A DNA stretch of 64,000 nt, taken from assembly GCA_965208815.1 (NCBI GenBank), contig OZ242357.1:3572787-3636786 (forward strand), written 5' to 3'. Below, piece by piece: positions 1 through 9,631 of the stretch. How positions within the stretch are numbered: position 1 is the stretch's first letter; each line of letters opens with the position of its first letter. The position numbers were made by a program, and so were the translations under genes. The notes beneath the pieces are model-generated. The model ran no database searches and had not been told where the DNA came from. It was given only the letters and a program-made list of their open reading frames with translations. Source of the stretch: Bin55 sp009840545 (GTDB taxonomy: Bacteria > Pseudomonadota > Gammaproteobacteria > Pseudomonadales > Azotimanducaceae).

Positions 1-1
1 A

Positions 2-829
2 TCTGGATCTCATGAGTCGTTGGACGGAACGGAACACCTCACACGTGTCATAAATATTGATCAGACTCCTATAGGACGTAACAGCCGATCAAATCCTTCT
101 ACGTACATTGGCGTGTACGACTTGATACGCACGCTGTTCTCCAAGACAGAGGAATCCAAGGAACGAGGTTACAAACCTGGTCGGTTCAGCTTCAACGTAA
201 AGGGCGGCAGATGTGAGGAATGCCAGGGAGAGGGGGTTATTGCCACGAAGCTCTACTTCATGCCTGATGTGGAGGTCATGTGTGCGACTTGCAAAGGTCG
301 GCGATTCAACGACGACACGCTGGAAATAACTTACAAAGAAAAGAATATTTCCGATGTTCTTGAAATGTCGATTGAGGAAGCTGTGGAGTTCTTTGAAGGT
401 GAACCAAGCATTGCGCGCAAAATCTCGGTTCTCAACGAACTGGGTTTGGGTTATCTGACTCTCGGTCAGTCCGCGACCACGCTCTCAGGGGGTGAGGCTC
501 AACGAGTCAAGCTCGCTGGCGAACTGTCCAAAATGCAACGACGAGGACATTCTCTCTATATTCTTGATGAACCAACTACTGGATTGCATTTAGCCGACAT
601 TTCAAAACTCTTGGACTGCTTGGATCGACTGGTAGAAGCAGGCAATACGGTATTAGTAATCGAACACCATTTAGATGTGATTAAGACAGCTGATCATGTG
701 ATCGATCTTGGACCGGAAGGTGGCCGCGGTGGGGGCGAAGTCATAGCATGTGGAACACCCGAGGCTGTAGCTGCCAACAAGCGCTCTCATACCGGAAGAT
801 TTCTGCGAGAACACCTGCAAGTCGCCTGA
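2..829 (+). CDS. uvrA: UvrA excinuclease subunit A, C-terminal part (5' end outside window)
   Basis: This is the last 275 or so codons of UvrA, the damage-recognition ATPase of nucleotide excision repair, which works with UvrB and UvrC. The frame is open to the left edge, so the gene begins outside the window. Visible family marks, in order: IDQTPIGR followed by RSNPSTYIGVYD, the zinc-module pairs GGRCEECQGEG and CATCKG, the ABC signature TLSGGEAQRVKL, Walker B plus D-loop LYILDEPTTGLH, and the H-loop VIEHHLDVIK. The protein ends shortly after the usual TGRFL motif, so the C-terminus is complete. It converges on sufE with a 20-bp gap. Confidence 0.97.
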   Translation, partial: SGSHESLDGTEHLTRVINIDQTPIGRNSRSNPSTYIGVYDLIRTLFSKTEESKERGYKPGRFSFNVKGGRCEECQGEGVIATKLYFMPDVEVMCATCKGRRFNDDTLEITYKEKNISDVLEMSIEEAVEFFEGEPSIARKISVLNELGLGYLTLGQSATTLSGGEAQRVKLAGELSKMQRRGHSLYILDEPTTGLHLADISKLLDCLDRLVEAGNTVLVIEHHLDVIKTADHVIDLGPEGGRGGGEVIACGTPEAVAANKRSHTGRFLREHLQVA

Positions 830-849
830 CTGCGGGCATTGCGCAGCCG

Positions 850-1272
850 TTACTCCTCCGAGCTTTGGTGGGTCCGTGCCTCCGCACGAATCCGATTCAC
901 CATAGCGCGAAGTCCGTTTCCACGGGTGGTACTCAAGTGGGAGAACAGCTTGAGTTCCTCGAAGAGTCCGTCTATGTCAAACTCAAGAATCTCTCTTGGA
1001 GACAGGTTTTTGTAGGCCGACTGAATAATGGCGATGAGTCCGCGAACAATGTGCGCATCGCTGTCGATCTCTAGTCGCAGAGAGTTGGAAGTGGAGTCGT
1101 AATTGGAGACGAGCCAAACTTGGCTCTGGCATCCTCGAACTATATTCTGATCAGTTCGTTTCTCATATGGAAGCGACGGTACGGTCTTTCCCATATCGAG
1201 AATGAACCGGTACTTGTCCTCCCAGTCGTCAAAGAATTCAAAGGAAGTCCTGATCTCGTCGAGATCAACCAT
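850..1272 (-). CDS. sufE: SufE sulfur acceptor protein
   Basis: 140 aa, normal length for SufE. SufE takes persulfide sulfur from the cysteine desulfurase SufS and passes it to the SufBCD scaffold. The acceptor cysteine is visible as C48 in RGCQSQVW, and the motif LPYEKRTDQNIVRGC around it is characteristic of the family. It is the last gene of the suf operon and starts 4 bp after sufT stops, so it is very likely translated from the same message. Confidence 0.95.
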   Translation of the reverse strand: MVDLDEIRTSFEFFDDWEDKYRFILDMGKTVPSLPYEKRTDQNIVRGCQSQVWLVSNYDSTSNSLRLEIDSDAHIVRGLIAIIQSAYKNLSPREILEFDIDGLFEELKLFSHLSTTRGNGLRAMVNRIRAEARTHQSSEE

Positions 1273-1276
1273 GGCG

Positions 1277-1822
1277 TCAAAACAAGCCGAGTTCGAGCTG
1301 TGCTTCTTCGCTCATCAAATCCCGTGACCAAGGGGGATCGAACACCAGTTCCACCGCTACGTTCTCGACGTGGGGCACCTTCAGGACTCTCTGCTCAACA
1401 TCCCGAACCAGCACCGGACCCATACCGCAACCCGGGGCAGTCAGGGTCATGGTTACCGCAACTGCTTGGTTACTAATGTCCACGTTGTAAACAAGTCCTA
1501 AATCGACGATGTTCACTGGAATTTCCGGGTCGTGGATTGTGCGCAGAACTTGCCAGACTTGGTCGGACGACACCTTCCCATCCTCGGGGGCGTCGAGCGT
1601 GAGCACTTCGGGTTCGAAACCAAGTGCATCCGCATTTTCTGCTTCGATCCGAGCCATGTTGCCATTGAAAACAACAGTAAATGTGCCGCCTAGACTTTGG
1701 GTCAAAGTGACGAACACTCCGCCCGGTATGGTTATGCGATCGCCCGTAGGTACTAGCCGCGCCTCTACTTCTCGGGCGACAGGTATGAGCTTACGTTCCA
1801 CGGATTGAGAAGCTCTCTCCAC
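1277..1822 (-). CDS. sufT: SufT, MIP18-family iron-sulfur assembly factor
   Basis: 181 aa with the MIP18/DUF59 core at about residues 85-165, showing IHDPEIPVNIVDLGLVY and the cysteine motif TAPGCGMGP, plus the N-terminal extension typical of SufT. SufT is an auxiliary factor for Fe-S cluster maturation or transfer. The ATG at 1822 overlaps the 3' end of sufA by 32 bp. An in-frame GTG at 1801 would shorten the protein by seven residues and reduce the overlap, so the exact start is uncertain. Its place between sufA and sufE supports the assignment. Confidence 0.93.
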   Translation of the reverse strand: MERASQSVERKLIPVAREVEARLVPTGDRITIPGGVFVTLTQSLGGTFTVVFNGNMARIEAENADALGFEPEVLTLDAPEDGKVSSDQVWQVLRTIHDPEIPVNIVDLGLVYNVDISNQAVAVTMTLTAPGCGMGPVLVRDVEQRVLKVPHVENVAVELVFDPPWSRDLMSEEAQLELGLF

Positions 1823-2153
1823 AACCGCACAGGGTGTCGGCGTTCGGGTTGTTGAACTTCAACGCGGAATTCAATCCTTCCGTGACATAGTCGATCTGTG
1901 TTCCCCTGAGTAACTCCCAGTCCTGGTTTGTTACCAAAATTGAGATATCGTCTCCAAAGTCAAAGACTCGAGCGTCATCGATGTCGTCCTTGTACTTGAG
2001 AAAACTTAGCTCGTACATGTAGCCGTTGCAGCCGGTCTCGGAAATCCCAAGGACCAGTCCATAGGCTTTCTCACTCTTCAACTGCTGACGAACATGTACT
2101 CGCGCCCTGTCGGTCAGCGAGAGTTGGGTAGGATCGAACGATTCCGCTCTCAT
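1791..2153 (-). CDS. sufA: SufA/IscA-family A-type Fe-S carrier
   Basis: 120 aa HesB/IscA-type carrier that receives Fe-S clusters from SufBCD and delivers them to target proteins. The three conserved cluster-ligating cysteines are present: C42 in ETGCNGYMY, and C109 and C111 in the C-terminal CGCGESF. It lies between sufS (11-bp gap) and sufT (overlap). SufA, IscA and ErpA are close relatives; the position in a suf operon is why it is called SufA. Confidence 0.93.
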   Translation of the reverse strand: MRAESFDPTQLSLTDRARVHVRQQLKSEKAYGLVLGISETGCNGYMYELSFLKYKDDIDDARVFDFGDDISILVTNQDWELLRGTQIDYVTEGLNSALKFNNPNADTLCGCGESFSIRGT

Positions 2154-2164
2154 GCTAGTGATCT

Positions 2165-3379
2165 TTAGTGGTTTAGTATTCGAACTGCCGCCTGAACGGC
2201 TTCCGTAAGCTTATCGACTTCTTCCATCGAATTATATAGACCAAAAGAAGCTCGAATCGTGCCCGGAATGCCCAATACCTCCATCAAAGGCATTGCGCAA
2301 TGATGTCCAGAGCGAACCGCAACGTCCTGCTGATCAAGTAGCGTTGCAACGTCATTTGGATGAGTACCGTCTATCAAGAAGGAAACGATTGGACACTTAC
2401 TGGGTCCCTCTCCAATGATCTTCAATCCCTCTATTTGCTTGAGAGAGGAAGTTGCGTAACGAAGTAGGTCTTGCTCAAACTCGTGAAGTCCTTCTTGCTT
2501 TCTCTTGGAGTAGTACTCGAGGGCAGTTTCCAGTCCTATAGGACCAGAGATGTCCGGGGTTCCCGCTTCAAAACGATAGGGAGAACTTTGGTAGGTAGTT
2601 CGTTCGATGGAGACTGTTTCAATCATCTCGCCACCGCCTTGCCATGGGGGCATCGCCTCGAGCAAGTCGAGCTTTCCGTACAACACTCCGATACCAGTGG
2701 GTCCGTAGACCTTGTGACCGGAAAACGCGTAGAAGTCACAGTCGAGTTTTGATACGTCGATTTCCGTATGGGCTGCTGCCTGTGCACCATCGACTAGGAC
2801 CCGCGCGCCTGCGTCATGTGCCATTTCAATCATTTCCTTTACGGGATTGATGGTTCCCAACGCATTGGAGATGTGGCCAAGTGCGACAATTTGTACATTA
2901 CGGCTTAACAGCTCTCGATAGTGGTCCAGATCCAACGTTCCGTTGGATTTAACCTTGACGGCAACGAGTTGCGCGCCGGTTCGCATACAAGCTAGCTGCC
3001 ATGGAACGATGTTGGAGTGGTGTTCCAATTGAGTTACGACGACATGAGACTCGGGCGTGAGAAACTTCGAGCCATAGGAATGCGCGACGAGGTTGATGGA
3101 TTCTGTTGTACCGCGAGTCCAAACGATCTCCTCTCGACAACGCGCTCCAATAAATTCAGCAATGGACTGGCGAGCATTCTCGAACCTTTGCGTTGCTTCG
3201 TCGCTGAGTGTGTGAGCACTCCGATGTACATTGGAGTTGAAATTCCCGTAGTAGTCCAAAAGTGAATCAAGGACGATCTGCGGTTTTTGTGTTGTGGCGG
3301 CATTGTCGAGATAGGCGATTGGCTCACGGTTGCAGATGAGAGGGAAATCGTGGCGCGGGGGAACAAAGTTAGTCTTCAT
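2165..3379 (-). CDS. sufS: SufS cysteine desulfurase
   Basis: 404 aa, full length for a group II cysteine desulfurase. It removes sulfur from L-cysteine using pyridoxal phosphate and loads it on SufE. The PLP lysine is K223 in SGHKVYGPTGIG, and the persulfide cysteine is C361 in RSGHHCAMPLM. The N-terminal YLDNAATTQKP and the TQLEHHSNIVPWQ histidine motif also fit. Its ATG overlaps the sufD stop codon (ATGA), indicating translational coupling. Confidence 0.97.
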   Translation of the reverse strand: MKTNFVPPRHDFPLICNREPIAYLDNAATTQKPQIVLDSLLDYYGNFNSNVHRSAHTLSDEATQRFENARQSIAEFIGARCREEIVWTRGTTESINLVAHSYGSKFLTPESHVVVTQLEHHSNIVPWQLACMRTGAQLVAVKVKSNGTLDLDHYRELLSRNVQIVALGHISNALGTINPVKEMIEMAHDAGARVLVDGAQAAAHTEIDVSKLDCDFYAFSGHKVYGPTGIGVLYGKLDLLEAMPPWQGGGEMIETVSIERTTYQSSPYRFEAGTPDISGPIGLETALEYYSKRKQEGLHEFEQDLLRYATSSLKQIEGLKIIGEGPSKCPIVSFLIDGTHPNDVATLLDQQDVAVRSGHHCAMPLMEVLGIPGTIRASFGLYNSMEEVDKLTEAVQAAVRILNH

Positions 3380-4485
3380 ACCAAATTCAAGGGCTTGAGA
3401 CCCAGGATTTCCGATCCTAGTTCGTCGTCAATGACTTCTTGCAAGAAACCGTTAAGCAACAACTCGCGTGCCCTAGCGTTTGGCAAACCACGAGTGCGCA
3501 AGTAGAACACCTGTTCTTCATCCAATTGGCCCGATGTAGCTCCATGCGAGCAAACTACATCATCGGCGTAGATTTCGAGCTCAGGCTTTGTATAGATTTC
3601 AGCATTCTCGCCTGTCAGAATGTTCTTGTTGGTCAAATGTGCAGAGGTGTGCTGTGCATCTCGCGCGATGTAGAGCCTTCCATTGAAGACTGATCGCGAA
3701 TCGTCTCCCGCCACGCCGTGAAACTTCACCTGACTTCGTGAGCGAGGAACGAGATGGTTCACGCACACCTGAGAGTCCAGATGCGACTTGCTTTCGAGAT
3801 TCCAGCCACCCTTGATCTCAACGCTAGACTCCTCACCCAAGACATCGACTGTAATTTCGTTTCTGCGCAAGCTCGTACCGGTCGAATACTGATCGAGCAC
3901 GTACGAGGCGTTCGAATTCACTTGAACGGACAAGGCTCCATACTCCACGGAATTAGTGGCTTCTTGCAATCGCGTATGTACGAGTCTTGCGTTCTCTTGC
4001 ACGATGCACTCAATGACCCTGTTGCCGCCCATAGATGATTCAATGACTTTGAGACTTGCTCCTTCTTCCACCAGAATGAGAATCCGTTCGCAATGTGTAG
4101 GACTTGGATGAATTCTCACTGCAGGAACGCTGCCCTTTGAATCAGTGCTGCGAATCACGTAGCCGGTGGTTAGGTTTAGGAGGTTGAGAGAAGGCATTGA
4201 AGAGGTACCTCCGACCGCTATTGATCCGACATACTCACTGATAGCTTTCTTGGCTTCAAAACAATCGAAAGGCAGGATTTCTACCTCGCCTTCTATTCGC
4301 GTCGGTGCGACGGGACGTGCATTTGGACCCTCCCTTAGTTCCTCGATTATCGGTTTGGGATTGGTGTACTTCCAATGCTCTGTCCGATACTTCGGGAGAC
4401 CAAGGTCGTTGATTGCGGCGACAGCTTTATCTCGATCTATTCGAGTCGAAATGGTCGTGTCGGAAGCGGGATAGCGGTCGTCCAT
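3376..4485 (-). CDS. sufD: SufD, scaffold partner of SufB
   Basis: 369 aa, somewhat shorter than enteric SufD. SufD pairs with SufB and two SufC subunits to form the scaffold on which clusters are built. The core beta-helix motif VVCSHGATSGQLDEEQVFYLRTRG is present, with H314 matching the histidine known to matter in E. coli SufD. It follows sufC after 30 bp and overlaps sufS by 4 bp. Confidence 0.95.
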   Translation of the reverse strand: MDDRYPASDTTISTRIDRDKAVAAINDLGLPKYRTEHWKYTNPKPIIEELREGPNARPVAPTRIEGEVEILPFDCFEAKKAISEYVGSIAVGGTSSMPSLNLLNLTTGYVIRSTDSKGSVPAVRIHPSPTHCERILILVEEGASLKVIESSMGGNRVIECIVQENARLVHTRLQEATNSVEYGALSVQVNSNASYVLDQYSTGTSLRRNEITVDVLGEESSVEIKGGWNLESKSHLDSQVCVNHLVPRSRSQVKFHGVAGDDSRSVFNGRLYIARDAQHTSAHLTNKNILTGENAEIYTKPELEIYADDVVCSHGATSGQLDEEQVFYLRTRGLPNARARELLLNGFLQEVIDDELGSEILGLKPLNLV

Positions 4486-4515
4486 GGTGGTCCCAAAGAG
4501 TCTACCGATAGGTGA

Positions 4516-5265
4516 CTAGGACCCCTCCAACCAACCGTAGCCTCGCTCCTCCAATTCAAGAGCTAGGGAAGCATCTCCAGATTTCGCAACTCGTCCATCC
4601 ACAAGGACATGCACATGGTCAGGAGCGATGTGGTTGAGGAGTCGTTGGTAGTGGGTCACCAACACAATTGCGTTTGCAGTGTTCCTAAACTCATTGATTC
4701 CCCGCGCCACAACTTGCAAAGCGTCGATGTCGAGACCGGAATCCGTCTCGTCAAGAAGAGCCAATCTCGGATTTAAGCACAGCATCTGAAGGATCTCATT
4801 TCGCTTTTTCTCGCCACCAGAAAAAGATTCGTTGACACCACGCTTGAGAAAGTCAGGATTCAGCTCCAGGCGAGCCGTAAGACCTCGGAGGTTGCGCATG
4901 AATTCCACCGCACTAATCTCGTTACAACCATGTGCTGCGCGATGGCTCTCGACTGCGGTTTTGAGAAATTCGATATTGGTGACCCCGGGTATTTCCACGG
5001 GATATTGAAAAGCTAAGAACAGTCCTCGGTGCGAGCGTTCTTCCGGTTCAAGCGCTGTGACGTCGATAGAGTCCAGCTGAATGGTCCCAGACTCGATTTT
5101 GTAGCCTTCCCGTCCAGCAAGTGCGTTGGCCAAAGTGCTCTTGCCGGATCCATTGGGACCCATAATGGCGTGCACTTCGCCAGAATCTACGTCGAGATCT
5201 ACTCCTTTCAGGATTTCTCTATCGTCAACGCTTACAACGAGATTGCGGACTTCAAGCAGGCTCAA
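4516..5265 (-). CDS. sufC: SufC ATPase of the SUF scaffold
   Basis: 249 aa ABC-type ATPase without membrane segments, which powers the SufBCD scaffold. Walker A is GPNGSGKST (residues 36-44), the signature is FSGGEKKRNE, and Walker B is LALLDETDSGLD, the last being the variant specific to SufC. The start is a TTG whose codon overlaps the sufB stop (TTGA). No ATG lies near the expected N-terminus MSLLEVRNL. Confidence 0.97.
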   Translation of the reverse strand: MSLLEVRNLVVSVDDREILKGVDLDVDSGEVHAIMGPNGSGKSTLANALAGREGYKIESGTIQLDSIDVTALEPEERSHRGLFLAFQYPVEIPGVTNIEFLKTAVESHRAAHGCNEISAVEFMRNLRGLTARLELNPDFLKRGVNESFSGGEKKRNEILQMLCLNPRLALLDETDSGLDIDALQVVARGINEFRNTANAIVLVTHYQRLLNHIAPDHVHVLVDGRVAKSGDASLALELEERGYGWLEGS

Positions 5266-6734
5266 CCGACAGCCCCTTCCAGGCTAACTTCGAGCAACTT
5301 CGACGCTTCCACGGCAAATTCCATGGGAAGCTCACGAAACACTTCTCGACAGAATCCATTGACAATCATGGAGACGGCCTTTTCGGGCGAGATTCCACGC
5401 TGCTGGCAGAGAAACAACTGATCGTCACTCACCTTCGTGGTTGTGGCTTCATGTTCCACGATAGCATCCTGCCGACGGGACTCGATGTAGGGAAATGTAT
5501 GGGCAGCGCATTTGGAACCGATAAGTAGTGAGTCACACTGTGTGTGGTTTCGAGATCCTTGGGCACCTGGATTCATCCGAACCAGTCCACGATATGCGTT
5601 GGAGCTTTGGCCCGCACTGATCCCCTTCGACACAATGGTGCTGGTTGTATTTCGGCCAATATGCGTCATTTTGGTACCAGTATCGGCCTGTTGGCTGTTA
5701 TTGGTCAAGGCAACCGAGTAGAACTCTCCTTTTGAGTTATCGCCTCGAAGTATCACACTGGGATATTTCCACGTGATAGCTGACCCCGTCTCGACTTGAG
5801 TCCAACTAATGTGCGAACGCCTCCCGCGGCACGCACCCCGCTTGGTAACAAAGTTGTAAATGCCCCCCAATCCGTTCTCGTCGCCCGGATACCAGTTTTG
5901 AACTGTGGAGTACTTAATGTGTGCATCGTCGAGAGCAATTAGCTCCACTACCGCGGCATGTAACTGGTTTTCGTCTCGCATGGGTGCCGTGCACCCCTCG
6001 AGGTAGCTCACATAGGATCCTTTGTCGGCAATAATCAAGGTGCGTTCGAATTGACCAGTGTTCTGGGCATTGATCCTGAAGTACGTCAACAGTTCCATCG
6101 GACATCGAACCCCTTCGGGAACGTATACGAAAGTACCGTCGCTGAAGACTGCAGAGTTCAGCGCCGCATAAAAGTTGTCTGACTTCGGAACCACTGAACC
6201 TAAGTACTTGCGCACGAGTTCAGGATGAGACTGAACAGCTTCCGAAAACGAACAAAAAACCACGCCGTGCTCTTTGAGTGATTCTTGGAAAGTCGTGGTG
6301 ATCGACACGCTGTCGAAGACAGCGTCGACAGCAACTTGCGGGGAGCCGGGATCTTCTTCCACCCCTGCCAGGACCTTTTGTTCGTGGAGCGGAATGCCCA
6401 ACTTTTCGTAGGTTCTAAGCAGTTCGGGATCTACCTCGTCCAAACTCTTGGGCTTGTCTCCTTTGGGTGCGGAAAAATAGGAGATTGCCTGATAGTCAAT
6501 GGGCGAGAACTTGACGTGTGCCCATTGTGGTTCCTTCATGGAACACCACCTGTTATAGGCATCCACGCGCCACTCCGTCAGCCATTCGGGCTCTGACTTG
6601 ATGCTGGAAATCTGGCGAACGACCTCTTCAGACAACCCTGGTGGGATAGTGTCCGACTCGATTTTGGTCACAAAACCGGCTTCGTATTCCTTCTGAGCTA
6701 GTTCGTGTGCGGTCGGATTAGACTCTGATGGCAT
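5262..6734 (-). CDS. sufB: SufB, Fe-S cluster scaffold subunit
   Basis: 490 aa, the expected length. SufB accepts sulfur from SufE and assembles the nascent cluster with SufD and SufC. The catalytic cysteine is C409 in LIGSKCAAHTFPYIES, aligned with the essential C405 of E. coli. The N-terminal FYAALNSAVFSDG and YVPEGV motifs are also typical. It is the first gene of the operon; AGGA lies 9 nt before its ATG. No regulator gene (sufR or iscR) is next to it, and I could not recognise an IscR or Fur operator in the 290 bp upstream. Confidence 0.97.
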   Translation of the reverse strand: MPSESNPTAHELAQKEYEAGFVTKIESDTIPPGLSEEVVRQISSIKSEPEWLTEWRVDAYNRWCSMKEPQWAHVKFSPIDYQAISYFSAPKGDKPKSLDEVDPELLRTYEKLGIPLHEQKVLAGVEEDPGSPQVAVDAVFDSVSITTTFQESLKEHGVVFCSFSEAVQSHPELVRKYLGSVVPKSDNFYAALNSAVFSDGTFVYVPEGVRCPMELLTYFRINAQNTGQFERTLIIADKGSYVSYLEGCTAPMRDENQLHAAVVELIALDDAHIKYSTVQNWYPGDENGLGGIYNFVTKRGACRGRRSHISWTQVETGSAITWKYPSVILRGDNSKGEFYSVALTNNSQQADTGTKMTHIGRNTTSTIVSKGISAGQSSNAYRGLVRMNPGAQGSRNHTQCDSLLIGSKCAAHTFPYIESRRQDAIVEHEATTTKVSDDQLFLCQQRGISPEKAVSMIVNGFCREVFRELPMEFAVEASKLLEVSLEGAVG

Positions 6735-6860
6735 CTCGTGGATCCTAAGTTCTACCGTTAATTCTATGACAAGCAGATTGGGCGAACGTTTGGTTTCCAG
6801 TCAGAGACGTATCATCTCAGTGGCGCATCGGGGTGCGTTGGATGAACTCTAACCATTGTC

Positions 6861-7025
6861 GTGCGGGAATGGGACTCGTTGAAGGAGCTTGACGAGCTGG
6901 CGCTTCAACGGATCGAGTGGATTCAATTATGGATGCCTCAAATCCGCGAAGAGACTGAACATTCTCAAGTTGATCGTCTGCTTAAATGGACGGAAAATTC
7001 ATTGAAATTCTTATGTTCCCGGTAA
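6861..7025 (+). CDS. Small hypothetical protein upstream of the hydrolase gene
   Basis: 54-codon frame from GTG 6861 to TAA 7025, ending 6 bp before the ATG of the hydrolase gene. The translation is strongly helical and charged, with WIQLWMPQIREETEHSQ and VDRLLKWTENSLKF, and reads like a coding sequence. There is no convincing Shine-Dalgarno before the GTG; a TTG at 6879 is another possible start. It may be a leader-type small gene translated together with the hydrolase. Function unknown. Confidence 0.4.
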   Translation: MREWDSLKELDELALQRIEWIQLWMPQIREETEHSQVDRLLKWTENSLKFLCSR

Positions 7026-7031
7026 GTTCAT

Positions 7032-8930
7032 ATGGCTGTAATCGACGTAGAAGTTCGTAGCCAGTCGCCCTATGCCAATAACGAGAGCATAGGAGACTAC
7101 GGAACCTTCGAACGCATAGACGGCGTTCTTCACTACGCTGTGGATCCAAACGACGTTCACAACTCGAACATTGTCGACATAGATCTTGCATCGAAAGATC
7201 CAGCTGGAAAAGTGCGTTTTTCGGGTGACTTCACACTAATTGCACCTACACATCAAACGCCACGAGCCCTACTGCTCGAAGTACCCAATCGGGGGAATCG
7301 GCTTTCTTTTCGAATGTTCAATCGCGCCAACATGGAAGACCTCTTGCGTGATCCCTGCGCTATAGGCGATGGATTCATTTTCCAGCATGGCTTTGCGTTG
7401 CTTTCTGTTGGATGGCAATTCGATGCTCTGGGTATGAAGCTGCACGTCCCTGACGCGACGAAAGACGGATGTCCGTTGCAAGGCGACGTGATTTGTCGAA
7501 TGCAACCTTCTCGGCCTACCAAGAGTATGTTCGTAGGTCAGTTGGGTCCTGCTTCATATCGCCTGAACCAGGAGACTGCAGACTTAGCTCGGTTGTACGA
7601 GCAGGCTCATCCCAATGCCGCCAAAGTTGTGCTCAACCCTTCGAGCTGGTCGTTCGGTCGAATCAACAACAAAGAACTTGAACCAAGCGACGAACACATC
7701 AGTTCGCACCATGGATTTTCTGCTGGCAGACTATATACCTTGATCTATAACGCTTGTGGTGCTCCAGTTGTAGGATTGGGACTTTTGGCACTTCGAGATG
7801 CTGGTGCTTTCTTTCGTTCCGGAAAGTATCCAGGTCGCACCGCTCCTCCTAAATGCGTCATTGCTTTTGGTGCTTCTCAGACCGGTCGTGTATTGCGCCA
7901 CATGCTGTATGAAGGTCTCTACGTAAACGAAGAAGACGATTTGGTCCTCGACGGAGTGATGCCGCATATTGCGGGTGCGCAAAGGGGTGATTTCAATCAT
8001 CGATTTGCTCAACCTTCAAGTGTCGGAGTACCCGCTTGCGGGCAGCTCTTTCCCTTCGCAGGAAGAACGACGGCTGACCTTTTGACGGATCAGAGGGGAG
8101 GTCTGTTTCGCAACAATAGGGACTTGCCTAGGGTTTTTCAAACCAATACCTCCTGGGAATACTGGCGAGGTGACGCTGCATTGGCACATGTGTCAACCGG
8201 CGGCGATATCGATATCGAACCTGAACCTCAAGAACGCATTTATCTGTTTGCAGGTACACATCACATTAACGCAGTGTTGCCAGTCTCCCACAAGTTGGCA
8301 CACTCTGGAGATAGAGTGCGCTACCCGATGAACACGGTTTCGTATACGCCGTTGATTAGAGCAGCACTGCTCAACTTGCTGGAGTGGATTGAAGGAACTT
8401 CTATCCCTCCGCTGTCACAAATCCCGCGGGTTGCTGACGGCACACTTGTCGACCGCAAGACAGTGATAGGTAAGTTTGAGAATGCCCGAGGAATAGATCG
8501 CTTACCCGATATAACCGCTATGCCTCGGCTACATGTCATGGACCTAGGTCCGCGAGTTTCACAAGGAATTTGCGACTTTCCGGCAAAGGAAATTCAAGGC
8601 TACCCAGCGCTGGTTTGTGACGTGGGAGACGACCTTAACGAAAACGCAGGAATTCGATTGCCCGACCTAGCTGTCCCTCTAGGGGTTCATACAGGATGGA
8701 ATCTAAGACACGTAGACGACGGTGGATCGGATCAGCTTGCGACCTTTGCTGGCTTCTCGTTATTTGACAAGACGCTGATCTCGCGGAAGACCAAGTCAAT
8801 GTACCTTAAGAACGTTCAGGCGTCTATCGATCAACTTGTCGAAGGGCGATTCATCTTGGAGGAGGATCGCAATCTCTTGCGACAAGGAGCTCAGATTCGC
8901 TATGACCTTGCCGAACGGAACGCAATCTAG
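7032..8930 (+). CDS. Alpha/beta-hydrolase domain protein (Abhydrolase_10-like)
   Basis: 632 aa. The nucleophile elbow is GASQTGR with Ser282, followed by the family pattern RVLRHMLYEGL and the later IAGAQRGDFNHRF. There is no signal peptide or membrane segment, so it is probably cytoplasmic. The family (large alpha/beta-hydrolase domain proteins, PF20091-type) has few characterised members and the substrate cannot be told from sequence; an ester or lactone is the generic guess. It is transcribed divergently from sufB and preceded by a 54-codon ORF. DUF1761 converges on it. Confidence 0.85.
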   Translation: MAVIDVEVRSQSPYANNESIGDYGTFERIDGVLHYAVDPNDVHNSNIVDIDLASKDPAGKVRFSGDFTLIAPTHQTPRALLLEVPNRGNRLSFRMFNRANMEDLLRDPCAIGDGFIFQHGFALLSVGWQFDALGMKLHVPDATKDGCPLQGDVICRMQPSRPTKSMFVGQLGPASYRLNQETADLARLYEQAHPNAAKVVLNPSSWSFGRINNKELEPSDEHISSHHGFSAGRLYTLIYNACGAPVVGLGLLALRDAGAFFRSGKYPGRTAPPKCVIAFGASQTGRVLRHMLYEGLYVNEEDDLVLDGVMPHIAGAQRGDFNHRFAQPSSVGVPACGQLFPFAGRTTADLLTDQRGGLFRNNRDLPRVFQTNTSWEYWRGDAALAHVSTGGDIDIEPEPQERIYLFAGTHHINAVLPVSHKLAHSGDRVRYPMNTVSYTPLIRAALLNLLEWIEGTSIPPLSQIPRVADGTLVDRKTVIGKFENARGIDRLPDITAMPRLHVMDLGPRVSQGICDFPAKEIQGYPALVCDVGDDLNENAGIRLPDLAVPLGVHTGWNLRHVDDGGSDQLATFAGFSLFDKTLISRKTKSMYLKNVQASIDQLVEGRFILEEDRNLLRQGAQIRYDLAERNAI

Positions 8931-8942
8931 GTTGGAAATTAG

Positions 8943-9344
8943 CTACCACACGGCGAGAACAATACCCATGAGCACACAGTAGACCGTGCGGTAGCCACTT
9001 TGGATGGCTACTAGTTTCCACGACCACCCGCAATAAGCGCCATCCGAGATGTTTGAACACGTAATGAAGGCCAAACCTACCATAAGTCCAAGCAGGGCGC
9101 CGCCAGCGATACTAGAAACGTCGAGCATGTCCAGTATGATCGCCATTGCAATGCACGTGACTAGCGTCGTGAAGAAAGTAATGATGAATGGTGTTGGAGA
9201 AGGTTTGATGTCATCGGCGGTTTTGCCTTGTGCTGCGAGCCAAGCATTGCCGAATACTGGTCCGTACCACAAATAGCCGAGCACGAAGGAACCGACGGTG
9301 GCAACCAAGATTGCCACCCAGTTCAACGCGGCGAAGTCAACCAT
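8943..9344 (-). CDS. DUF1761 small membrane protein
   Basis: 133 aa with four predicted membrane segments (about residues 8-28, 52-70, 80-98, 112-131). The first carries the family pattern LGYLWYGPVFGNAWL, typical of DUF1761. Function unknown. It converges with the hydrolase gene (12-bp gap) and is divergent from the histidine-rich membrane protein. Confidence 0.85.
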   Translation of the reverse strand: MVDFAALNWVAILVATVGSFVLGYLWYGPVFGNAWLAAQGKTADDIKPSPTPFIITFFTTLVTCIAMAIILDMLDVSSIAGGALLGLMVGLAFITCSNISDGAYCGWSWKLVAIQSGYRTVYCVLMGIVLAVW

Positions 9345-9631
9345 AGTTTTGACTGGAAAGTGAATTTGCTTGAATTTTAGCCATGTTTGTGAGTTATGGC
9401 GCTCTCAAGAACGAACGCTATTGATCGGTCTGAAATTTCCGGGTCTAGGCATCCACATGTTAAGCAGTTGCTCTCAAATTTGGGGTACTATGATTGTGTA
9501 TGCAACTCAGGAGCAGAGGGGCCGTAGACCGGATTTCGAACGTGCGTACACTTGCGGAACTTTCGCCAGTCTCGCTGTCTCAAACCTGATGAAGTGTTCA
9601 GTGAATCCAAACCCGGTGTGTGAGGATAGTT

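Noticed and set aside
830..846. Terminator between uvrA and sufE
   Set aside because: CTGCG/CGCAG is only five pairs with no T-run; too weak to call.
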